Positions 54,901-61,731 of a stretch of 64,000 nt of DNA are shown here, one piece after another. The translations under genes and the position numbers were made by a program. Every line of letters begins with the position of its first letter. Within the stretch, counting starts at the first letter, position 1. Under the pieces are notes generated by a model, which ran no database searches, was not told the origin of the DNA, and worked only from the letters and a program-made list of their open reading frames with translations. Source of the DNA: Oligoflexus sp. (lineage in GTDB: Bacteria; Bdellovibrionota_B; Oligoflexia; Oligoflexales; Oligoflexaceae); contig NZ_DASTAT010000028.1 of NCBI RefSeq assembly GCF_035712445.1, positions 20,021-84,020 on the forward strand, written 5' to 3'.

Positions 54901-55008
54901 TCAGTCCTCCTTGACGCTTGAGCCTGCTTTGCAAGGAGCTTGCCTCGGGTCCTGGCACGGCTTTGGCATTTGACTTTGCGACAATCCCTGAATCCGGTAG
55001 GAGTATTT

Positions 55009-56544
55009 ATGTCAAAAGTCGCGTCTCACTCGCCGGCCAGCCTTTGGAAAAATGGTGAATGGCCGAATTTCGCGGATCAGGTTCCGCATAAGTCAAGCGA
55101 TGTCATCATAGTCGGGGCTGGCATTGCCGGTCTGACCTCGGCATATCTCATGGCCATGGAAGGCCTGCGTGTCACTGTCCTTGAAGCGTCCCAGCCGGGC
55201 GAAGGTGAAACCGGCAATACGTCCGCGCATCTGTCCAGCGCCCTTGATGATCGTTTCACGGAACTGGAGGAACTCTTCGGCGAAGAGGGCTCGTTCCTGG
55301 CGGCTGAAAGTCATCGCTGGGCCATTGATATCATTGAGTCCATCTGTCTGCGGGAAAACATCGACTGCGGTTTTGAACGGGTCGATGGTTATCTCTTCAG
55401 CACCGAGGAAGCTGAGAACGAGGAACTGCGCAAGGAATTCGAAGCGGCGAAGCGGGCTGGTTTTCAGGATCTGGAGATGCTGCCGGCCCCACCCCTGCGC
55501 TCACAAAAACAGGGTGCGGCCATTCGTTTTCCCAACCAGGCCCAGTTTCATCCTTTGAAATATTTAAAAGGCCTCAGTGCAGCTGTGCAGAAATACGGAG
55601 GGAATATTCTTCTGAACCATGAAGTCATCGACATTCATGGTCATGCCGCCCCCTACACGCTGACGACGCGTCAGGGAACGACCCACACGGCCGCGCATGT
55701 GGTGGTGGCCACCAACAGTCCCTTCAATAACCGCTTTGTCATGCATACGAAACAGGCGGCCTATCGCACCTATATCCTGACCTTCGCTATCGAAGCCGGA
55801 AGCGTAAACAAGGCGCTCTACTGGGACATGAAGGATCCTTATCATTACGTGCGCCTCTATCAGCCGAATGAACATCAGACGCTCCTGATCGTAGGCGGCG
55901 AGGATCATAAAACCGGCCAGAGCGAAGATCCGGATCAGTCTTTTGAAAAACTCGAAACCTGGACCAGAAAGCACTTCCCTGAAGCCGGCGACATCGTGAC
56001 CCGCTGGTCGGGCCAGGTGCTTGAACCTGTGGACTGCCTTGCTTTCATCGGGCGGAATCCGGGTGATGAGCAGCTCTATATCGTAACCGGCGATTCAGGC
56101 CATGGACTCACGCATGGAACGATCGCCGGCATGCTTTTAAACGACCTTGTGCATAAGCGCAATAATCCCTGGGAAAAGCTCTATGATCCCGGACGCAAGG
56201 CGAAATCCTTCAGCTCCCTCAAAGAGTTCCTGAAGGAAAACATCAACGTCGCCCTGCAGTATCGTGATTATTTCTCGCCCGCTGACCTTTCGCGTCCAGG
56301 CGAAGTGCCGATAGGAGAAGGCGCCATCGTTCGGCATGGTCTGCAAAAACTGGCGGTCTATCGCGATCATGACAATGAGCTGCATACACTGTCCGCAGTG
56401 TGCCCCCATTTGGGCGGCATCGTGCGCTGGAACAAGGTCGAGAAAACCTGGGACTGTCCCTGCCACGGATCCCGCTTCAGCTGCAAAGGTGAAGTGATCA
56501 ACGGCCCGGCCATCAGCAACCTGAACAAGGCCGAGCTGCATTGA
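55009..56544 (+). CDS. FAD-dependent oxidoreductase with C-terminal Rieske domain
   Basis: A 511-residue cytoplasmic flavoprotein of the DAO/glycine-oxidase type fused to a Rieske [2Fe-2S] domain, the layout and length of Bacillus subtilis YhfW. The FAD-binding loop is VIIVGAGIAGLTSAYLMAME (about residues 33-52). A second FAD motif lies near residue 355 (LYIVTGDSGHGLTHGTIAG). The Rieske cluster ligands are C-P-H (SAVCPHLGGI) and C-P-C-H (WDCPCHGSRFSCKGEV) at about 465-495. ATG 55009 follows AGGAG; an upstream frame to 54940 has no support. The substrate is unknown. Two other redox genes follow, suggesting a detoxification or redox-maintenance group. Confidence 0.92.
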   Translation: MSKVASHSPASLWKNGEWPNFADQVPHKSSDVIIVGAGIAGLTSAYLMAMEGLRVTVLEASQPGEGETGNTSAHLSSALDDRFTELEELFGEEGSFLAAESHRWAIDIIESICLRENIDCGFERVDGYLFSTEEAENEELRKEFEAAKRAGFQDLEMLPAPPLRSQKQGAAIRFPNQAQFHPLKYLKGLSAAVQKYGGNILLNHEVIDIHGHAAPYTLTTRQGTTHTAAHVVVATNSPFNNRFVMHTKQAAYRTYILTFAIEAGSVNKALYWDMKDPYHYVRLYQPNEHQTLLIVGGEDHKTGQSEDPDQSFEKLETWTRKHFPEAGDIVTRWSGQVLEPVDCLAFIGRNPGDEQLYIVTGDSGHGLTHGTIAGMLLNDLVHKRNNPWEKLYDPGRKAKSFSSLKEFLKENINVALQYRDYFSPADLSRPGEVPIGEGAIVRHGLQKLAVYRDHDNELHTLSAVCPHLGGIVRWNKVEKTWDCPCHGSRFSCKGEVINGPAISNLNKAELH

Positions 56545-56551
56545 CTTCACT

Positions 56552-57523
56552 TCAGCCCGGGTTTTCCACATGAAGCTCGGGCTGCAGCCGATCCTCTTTT
56601 TCCATGTCCTGCAGCATGAAGCCCTCTTTCGCCAGCGCCTTCTGAATGCCCAGCGCGGCCCTTGTGCCTTCCGCTGCGGCCATGATCGCGAGCTGGACAT
56701 CCTTCATCATGGTCCCAGCCACATAGAGCCCCGGTATATTCGTCGCTTCATAGTGCGCGGTTTTCACAGCGCCACCCTCGGTGAATTCACAACCGAGGCT
56801 TTCCGTCAAAGACGATTTTTGATAGCAGGGCGTATTGAAGTAAAGATAGGAACGCGGAAGGCGCTGTCCATTGCGAAAACGAATGGCTTTGAGTCGACCG
56901 TCATCATGCTCAAGACATTCGATCAGCTCCTCATGCACGGCAATGTCCCGGTTTTCGAGCTGCTTTCTTTGCTTCATAAGAAGCCCGGAAGGACCATCCG
57001 TGCAGATCACCAGATCGCGGCTCCAGGTATAAAGAGCCCGCGCCATCGTAAAAGCCCGTGCGCCGCGACCAAAGATGGCCAGCGGTTTTTCCCGCGTTTC
57101 CCAGCCGTCGCAGTAAGGGCTTTGGAAGACACTTTTGCCTAAGCATGCGTCAGCCCCTGCAAGAGGCGGCAGCTCATCCATGACGCCGGTTGCCAAAAGA
57201 AGCTTCCTGCTGCTGGCGTTGCGCCCGCCCCTGGTGACGATTTCAAATTCATTCTGCCAACGGCGTCCATCCACGATCTCATCATCCCAGAAGGTCACCG
57301 TGCCGAGGGCAGCCAGCTGTTCCCGCCCGCGGCTGACAAGATCGCGCAGGTTGAGTCCATCCAGAGCCAAAAAACCGTGCAATTTTTTCGAGTCCCAGTT
57401 GCGGGTTTGATGCGCATCACAGAGCAGGACTCTGCGGCAGGCGCGTCCCAGAAGAAGAGCGGCACTGAGTCCGGCCGGGCCGCCGCCGACTATGATAACG
57501 TCAAAAAAATTTTGTGTTCGCAT
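56552..57523 (-). CDS. Thioredoxin-reductase-like FAD/NAD(P) oxidoreductase, one Cys missing
   Basis: A 323-residue flavoprotein with an FAD motif (VIIVGGGPAGLSAALLLGRA), an NAD(P)-binding loop (LAIFGRGARAF) and a C-terminal FAD motif (IPGLYVAGTMMKDVQLAIMA). It resembles the thioredoxin-reductase-like family, but the redox motif is SPYCDGWE: the first Cys of CxxC is Ser, so classic disulfide reduction is unlikely. ATG 57523 is used because it directly precedes the FAD domain (MRTQNFFDVIIVGGG); the upstream frame is unsupported. It ends 7 bp from the convergent Rieske flavoprotein gene and is divergent from the glutathione transferase gene. Confidence 0.87.
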   Translation of the reverse strand: MRTQNFFDVIIVGGGPAGLSAALLLGRACRRVLLCDAHQTRNWDSKKLHGFLALDGLNLRDLVSRGREQLAALGTVTFWDDEIVDGRRWQNEFEIVTRGGRNASSRKLLLATGVMDELPPLAGADACLGKSVFQSPYCDGWETREKPLAIFGRGARAFTMARALYTWSRDLVICTDGPSGLLMKQRKQLENRDIAVHEELIECLEHDDGRLKAIRFRNGQRLPRSYLYFNTPCYQKSSLTESLGCEFTEGGAVKTAHYEATNIPGLYVAGTMMKDVQLAIMAAAEGTRAALGIQKALAKEGFMLQDMEKEDRLQPELHVENPG

Positions 57524-57555
57524 AGGTTCACCAGAAAGAAGGGTGAAAGGCAGAA

Positions 57556-57608
57556 GACAGAGACGGGCCTGCAAGACTCGAACCGCCAGCTTCTGGCTCT
57601 GTCCCGTC
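57556..57608. promoter_or_regulatory. Structured leader-like region with alternative pairings
   Basis: In the 214-bp space between two divergent redox genes, GACAGAG (57556-57562) can pair with CTCTGTC (57597-57603), while GACGGG (57562-57567) can pair with CCCGTC (57603-57608). An inner hairpin GCCAG-CTT-CTGGC lies within. The two outer pairings share bases, so they exclude each other. If transcribed it would lie in the 5' leader of the minus-strand flavoprotein gene. Function unproven. Confidence 0.3.
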
Positions 57609-57646
57609 ATTTCTTACCCAAGCGCGTCCCCTCAGGGGCAAAGGGC

Positions 57647-57675
57647 TTGACTCCGCTTTCGCGCGAAGCTAGCTT
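57647..57675 (+). promoter_or_regulatory. Possible sigma-70 promoter for the GST gene
   Basis: TTGACT (57647-57652), a 17-base spacer and TAGCTT (57670-57675) approximate -35 and -10 boxes, about 60 bp before the glutathione transferase ATG. The -10 match is only fair. Confidence 0.35.
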
Positions 57676-57737
57676 GAAGGTTTTCATGATCATGCCAACA
57701 CGGCAAGAGAGCAGCCAGAAGCTGAAGGAGACGCGGA

Positions 57738-58352
57738 ATGATTCAGATTTACGGACCCGCAGGATCAAGTGCAGGACGTTGCTTTTGGGCCCTGGAAGAA
57801 ATCGGAGCGCCTTATGAGGCCGTGCCGGTGAATATGGGAGCGAAGGAGCACAAAAAACCGGAATTTCTGCGCATGAATCCCAACGGCAAGGTTCCGGTTT
57901 TGAAGGACGGCGATGTCGTTCTTTGGGAATCCATGGCCATCAATTTCTATCTCGCTGAAAAATACAAACCTGCGCTCCTGGGTGCCGACCTTCATGAAAA
58001 GGCCGATATCCTGAAGTGGAGCTTCTGGGGCCTTGCGGAATATCAGAAGCCGATCATCGACGCCTTTATTCAGAAAGTTTTCGTGCCCGAAGCTCACCGC
58101 GATCATGCGATCATTGCCCGGAGCCTGGAAAAAATCGCACCCTTGAATCAGCTTCTGGATCAGCACCTGAGCGGCCGCACCTACATGGTGGGGACAAGCT
58201 TCTCGCTGGCTGACATCAACGTCGCCTCGGTGGCCAAACTGTGCCCTATGATCGGGGCGAGCCTCAGCTCATTCCCGGCCATTCAAAGTTGGGTCAATCG
58301 TCTTATGGAACGTCCTGCGGCTCTCAAAGTCGCCGAACTCGAAAGAAAATAA
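57738..58352 (+). CDS. Glutathione S-transferase family protein
   Basis: A 204-residue cytosolic GST. The N-terminal thioredoxin-like domain has an active-site region near residues 9-14 (GSSAGRCFWALEEIGAPYE), the cis-Pro segment NPNGKVPVLKDG and the glutathione-binding E-S pair (LWESMAINFYLAEKY). The C-terminal all-helical domain includes the N-capping motif SFSLADINVAS. Serine rather than tyrosine in the first loop suggests the Ser/Cys type. ATG 57738 has AAGGAG 7 bases upstream. It is followed by a likely hairpin terminator at 58361. Confidence 0.92.
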   Translation: MIQIYGPAGSSAGRCFWALEEIGAPYEAVPVNMGAKEHKKPEFLRMNPNGKVPVLKDGDVVLWESMAINFYLAEKYKPALLGADLHEKADILKWSFWGLAEYQKPIIDAFIQKVFVPEAHRDHAIIARSLEKIAPLNQLLDQHLSGRTYMVGTSFSLADINVASVAKLCPMIGASLSSFPAIQSWVNRLMERPAALKVAELERK

Positions 58353-58360
58353 TTCAAGTT

Positions 58361-58395
58361 CTGACGTCAGCCCCGGCCGACGTCAGCCCCTTTCT
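58361..58395 (+). terminator. Hairpin terminator-like repeat after the GST gene
   Basis: CTGACGTC (58361-58368) and GACGTCAG (58379-58386) form a perfect 8-bp stem with a 10-base loop, followed by CCCCTTTCTT. The same bases also form a direct repeat of GACGTCAGCCCC (58363-58374 and 58379-58390). It begins 8 bp after the GST stop. Confidence 0.55.
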
Positions 58396-58466
58396 TATCC
58401 GCCATTCATCTCGCGCCTGTAAAAATCCCCCGGTATTGACCCGTCCTAACTCATGAGGCCATGTCC

Positions 58467-59204
58467 ATGTTCCGTAAACTTGCGCGACTGATGCTCGTCG
58501 TTCTGGGTCTTGTGCCCCTCCCGCTTTCCGCCCAAGACTGGCGCACTGCCGATCGCAGCAGCATGGGCCTCGCGCCTTCCCCGGACGCGGAGCCTGAGGC
58601 GTTGGTCCAGATCTATGCCGCGCGTGCCTTTCGATGGCGCGGTTACTTCGCCGTTCACACCTGGGTCGCGACCAAGGAAAAAAACGCTGCGGCCTATACG
58701 ACCTATCACGTCACCAACTGGGGGCTCAACCGCACGGGCAGCACCATCGCCATCCAGGAGGATATTCCTGATCGCCGCTGGTTTGGCGCTGACAGTGACC
58801 TCCTTTATGAAATCAAAGGCGCCAGGGCTGAAAGCGCCATACCCCAGATCCAAGCGGCCGTTGCCAGTTATCCCTATCACGACTTCTATCGCGCCTGGCC
58901 GGGGCCGAACAGCAACACCTTTGTTTCGCATATTATTCGGAGCAGCCCCGATCTGCGCTTTGAGCTGCCGCCCCATGCGATCGGCAAGGACTGGATCGGC
59001 ACCGGCGACCTTGTCGGGCTTTCCGAAACCGGCACGGGAGTTCAGTTCTCACTTTTCGGACTCCTTGGTCTCACAATGGGGTTAGGTGAAGGCATTGAAG
59101 TCAACCTGCTGGGCCTTTCGCTTGGCGTCGATTTTTTAAGGCCGGCCCTTAAACTGCCTTTCCTTGGGCGCCTTGGCATGCGTGATTCCGAAGCTCCTGG
59201 TTGA
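58467..59204 (+). CDS. DUF3750-family exported protein
   Basis: A 245-residue protein with an N-terminal signal peptide (FRKLARLMLVVLGLVPLPLSA, cleavage before QDW). The body matches the DUF3750 pattern as I know it: a WRGYFAVHTWVATKEK start, YHVTNWGLN, DRRWFGAD, SYPYHDFYRAWPGPNSNTFV and LPPHAIGKDWIG. Conserved His, Cys/Ser-like and Asn residues in these blocks hint at an enzyme, but no activity is established for the family to my knowledge. I use ATG 58467, 8 bases after GAGG; ATG 58461 is two codons earlier. Apparently single-gene. Confidence 0.82.
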   Translation: MFRKLARLMLVVLGLVPLPLSAQDWRTADRSSMGLAPSPDAEPEALVQIYAARAFRWRGYFAVHTWVATKEKNAAAYTTYHVTNWGLNRTGSTIAIQEDIPDRRWFGADSDLLYEIKGARAESAIPQIQAAVASYPYHDFYRAWPGPNSNTFVSHIIRSSPDLRFELPPHAIGKDWIGTGDLVGLSETGTGVQFSLFGLLGLTMGLGEGIEVNLLGLSLGVDFLRPALKLPFLGRLGMRDSEAPG

Positions 59205-59324
59205 GCTTATGTAACAAGCATTCCGCGTATCCTTCCCTGAAAAAATTTGCTAATCACACCCCAAAGCTGCCTCTGGGCCTGCCCAGCTCAGAGATATTCC
59301 CAAATCTTTTCAGGGAGATAACCC

Positions 59325-60818
59325 ATGTCACCGCACACCTTCTTCCGGCGTATGTTTGTTGCCTGCGCCCTGGTCTTTGCGTTCAGCACTCCGACTTTGA
59401 TTCCCGGTCCGCAACTCATGGCGCAGGATACCGCCCCGGATAGCATTCAAGGTGTTTACACCGGCGTTTTTCATCCCGGTCGCCCCACTTCGGTGTCCAT
59501 TCAATTGCGTGTGGATCAGGACCGCGATGTGCTCATTGATTTTTTGGATAAAACGGGCTGGTACACGGGCATCAGGCGAACGGTGAAAGCCGGCACGAGC
59601 TATGTCTCGGCCCAGCTTCCTCTGCCCGATGCTTTGCGCGATCTGTCCTCGGCCTATGTTTCCGTCAAAATCATTCCGGTCGGTGGCGAATGGTTTCAAA
59701 AGATTGCTGAAGTCAATCAGCCCGTGCGCTTCGTCACGCTCGAACCGATTCGCGCGGCCCTTTATTACAACTATCCGTTGTCCACCTTCAGCGCTCCGGT
59801 CGGCCGCGGCATTTCCAATCACGATGGTGTGAGCGTTTTCGTTCGCCAGCAAAACGGCCGCTATGAAATGGGCTATCTGCAGTCCGGCTATGGCCAGGAG
59901 CAGGAGCTGATTTTGGATCTGCTCAGCGGCGATCTGAATTTCCGCATGAAAAATTCCATGGGCATCACGGATATTTCCACGATCACAGCCGCCTCCATCG
60001 CCGATGACAGCCAGAGCAAGCACGTCTATGTCCAGCATCTGCAGCGCATGAAAGGTTACTTTGAACATGTGGAAAGTGGTCGCATGGCCGATCTTTCCGG
60101 TGATTATCCGATCCTTCGTGAAGCCAACAGCTATCTTCGGCAGGTGCTCTTCACTCTGGAACCTTTGATCTATGAAAAACTGGAAACCCCCGTCCTTCAG
60201 AACCCGAACGGCGGCCCCACCATGCCCCCGCGTCCTGGCAAGGAACTGGCCGTGAAGGTTCACTATGAAGCCGGCGCGGATCGTGACCTCCTCCTGACCG
60301 TCAAAGCCCAGGGCCGCGTTTTGAGCAGCCAGCGCTTCAAAGCCGCCGCCGGTGAGGACACTCTGGTTCTGCCGCTCGTTCTGCCGAAGGACGCCCCCAC
60401 GGTGGAAACGGAATTCTCCCTGGCTCTGGTGCCGCAAAGCGCAGGACTGGAAGCGACTCTGGCTCAGGCCCGTATTCAGGCGAATGTTCTTCCTCTGAAT
60501 AGCATCGATTATGTTTATGTGTCTGAACAGGTGAGCAGCCTGACCGATCTTTACATGAGCGTCACCTACGCAAGCGTTGAGCCCCTTGATCTGCGCGTCG
60601 ATCTTTACGATGCCTCAGGCCAGCGCCTCGATCGTATTCAGACCCCGCTCGAAGTCACCGAGGTCGGCTCCATCTACACGATGAAATTCAGTCAAGACTA
60701 CGAACTCGCGAGCGGCCGGACCTACACGCTGGTCTTCCGCCTGGTGCCCGCGGGCAGCACCAGCGAAAATGGCTTTGGTGATATCGTGAAGTTTTTCAGG
60801 AAAAGGGACGTGAACTAA
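59325..60818 (+). CDS. Unknown exported protein
   Basis: A 497-residue exported protein: the signal region MSPHTFFRRMFVACALVFAF runs to a probable cleavage after LMA (before QDT). The mature part appears mostly beta with two or more Ig-like segments (GVYTGVFHPGRPTSVSIQLR, VSVKIIPVGGEWFQKIAE; later LAVKVHYEAGADRDLLLTV and LYMSVTYASVEPLDLRVDL). A helical middle (about 215-285) separates them. I do not recognise a family. ATG 59325 follows AGGGAGATAACCC. Its neighbours give no functional clue; the next gene encodes a 68-residue protein 52 bp on. Confidence 0.75.
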   Translation: MSPHTFFRRMFVACALVFAFSTPTLIPGPQLMAQDTAPDSIQGVYTGVFHPGRPTSVSIQLRVDQDRDVLIDFLDKTGWYTGIRRTVKAGTSYVSAQLPLPDALRDLSSAYVSVKIIPVGGEWFQKIAEVNQPVRFVTLEPIRAALYYNYPLSTFSAPVGRGISNHDGVSVFVRQQNGRYEMGYLQSGYGQEQELILDLLSGDLNFRMKNSMGITDISTITAASIADDSQSKHVYVQHLQRMKGYFEHVESGRMADLSGDYPILREANSYLRQVLFTLEPLIYEKLETPVLQNPNGGPTMPPRPGKELAVKVHYEAGADRDLLLTVKAQGRVLSSQRFKAAAGEDTLVLPLVLPKDAPTVETEFSLALVPQSAGLEATLAQARIQANVLPLNSIDYVYVSEQVSSLTDLYMSVTYASVEPLDLRVDLYDASGQRLDRIQTPLEVTEVGSIYTMKFSQDYELASGRTYTLVFRLVPAGSTSENGFGDIVKFFRKRDVN

Positions 60819-60870
60819 TTCCAAAGGCATGGTAGTTCTGAATGGACGCCATGCGAAGAGGAATGGAACG

Positions 60871-61077
60871 ATGAAGGATCATTTAGGTTTTTACAAGTCC
60901 TGGGCCAGCAGCTTTCCCATCGGTCAGATCATCTATAAGGTCACTGAGCCTTATACAGTCGAGTCCGTGGGAACCGACTTCCTTGTGCTGAAAAGTTCCA
61001 AGGATGGATCGGTGGTGAGAATTTTCCGAAATACGGAAGAAAGCTACGAATTCACCGCCTCGCCTCAGGTCTCATGA
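60871..61077 (+). CDS. Small protein of unknown function
   Basis: A 68-residue soluble protein (MKDHLGFYKSWASSFPIGQI...), beta-rich and without membrane segments or cysteines. ATG 60871 is chosen with GAGGAATGG upstream; the frame opens earlier at 60829 without a ribosome-binding site. Codon use and the compact fold-like alternation (YTVESVGTDFLVLKSSKDG, VVRIFRNTEE) support a real gene, but no family is recognised. It may be co-transcribed with the upstream exported protein. Confidence 0.55.
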   Translation: MKDHLGFYKSWASSFPIGQIIYKVTEPYTVESVGTDFLVLKSSKDGSVVRIFRNTEESYEFTASPQVS

Positions 61078-61112
61078 TCGCTCAGCCGCTGCCGCATGAA
61101 CAGCTGAATCAA

Positions 61113-61131
61113 CCCAGGACGCGGTCCTGGG
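61113..61131. terminator. Hairpin between convergent genes
   Basis: A perfect 8-bp stem CCCAGGAC / GTCCTGGG with loop GCG lies in the 63-bp gap between two convergent genes. There is no T-run on either side, so it could be a bidirectional but weak terminator. Confidence 0.5.
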
Positions 61132-61140
61132 ATCGTACCA

Positions 61141-61596
61141 TCACACACCAAGATTGCCCACATCGTGGGGATTCGAGCCTTCGGCACCCATGTTCTGTCC
61201 CAGCTGCGCGGCCGCATCCTTGTCCTCTTTACAGCCGATGCAGTATTTGGTGTAAGGAATGGCCTCTAGCCTCGCCAGAGGAATCTCCTGGCCGCATTCT
61301 TCACACTGCCCATAAGTTCCCTGGTCCATGCGCGCCAGCGCACTGCTGATCAAAGCCAGTTCGGCCCGTTCACGGCGAATCAATGCAATTCCTTTGTCAT
61401 AGTCTGGATCACCCACGACCATGTCAGCGGGATGATTGGTATCAAGCTGTGCCTCCTCGTCCTGGTCTGGCGCCAAAAGCTCGCGCAGATTATGTTCACT
61501 ATGGATGGTGATGGTCTGCAGCTCCCGCTTTCTGAGCTCCAGCATCTCACGGAGTTCATTCAATTTTTCCAGCTCCACCGGCTTTTCCTTTCGCAT
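61141..61596 (-). CDS. DksA/TraR C4-type zinc-finger family protein
   Basis: A 151-residue protein with an N-terminal coiled coil (LEKLNELREMLELRKREL) and a C-terminal zinc finger whose four cysteines are visible: QCEECGQEIP and YCIGCKED. The coiled-coil tip region carries DTNHPADMVVGDPDYDKG, acidic as in proteins that reach the RNA polymerase secondary channel. True DksA activity (ppGpp cofactor) cannot be claimed; the sequence is closer to the YocK/YteA-like branch of the family. ATG 61596 lacks a strong Shine-Dalgarno. Divergent from the terminal lipoprotein gene. Confidence 0.88.
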   Translation of the reverse strand: MRKEKPVELEKLNELREMLELRKRELQTITIHSEHNLRELLAPDQDEEAQLDTNHPADMVVGDPDYDKGIALIRRERAELALISSALARMDQGTYGQCEECGQEIPLARLEAIPYTKYCIGCKEDKDAAAQLGQNMGAEGSNPHDVGNLGV

Positions 61597-61731
61597 GAGT
61601 TGAGTGTCCGCAAAGGACTCCTTCCCTTCCCTGCAGCATAAATTGTGCCGCCCAGGTCCGGTGATTCGGCTTTTCTTTCCTTATCCAAAGCAGTAAGTAT
61701 CGGCAGCTGCTGATAACGAGAGGGCGTTACC

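Noticed and set aside
57562-57608. Possible tRNA on the minus strand: GACGGG/CCCGTC ends and a TTCGAGT loop
   Set aside because: Only 47 bases between the arms; the T-stem does not pair and there is no anticodon arm or CCA.
59328-60437. 369-codon minus-strand open frame
   Set aside because: Shadow of the exported protein gene, which has a good Shine-Dalgarno and signal peptide.
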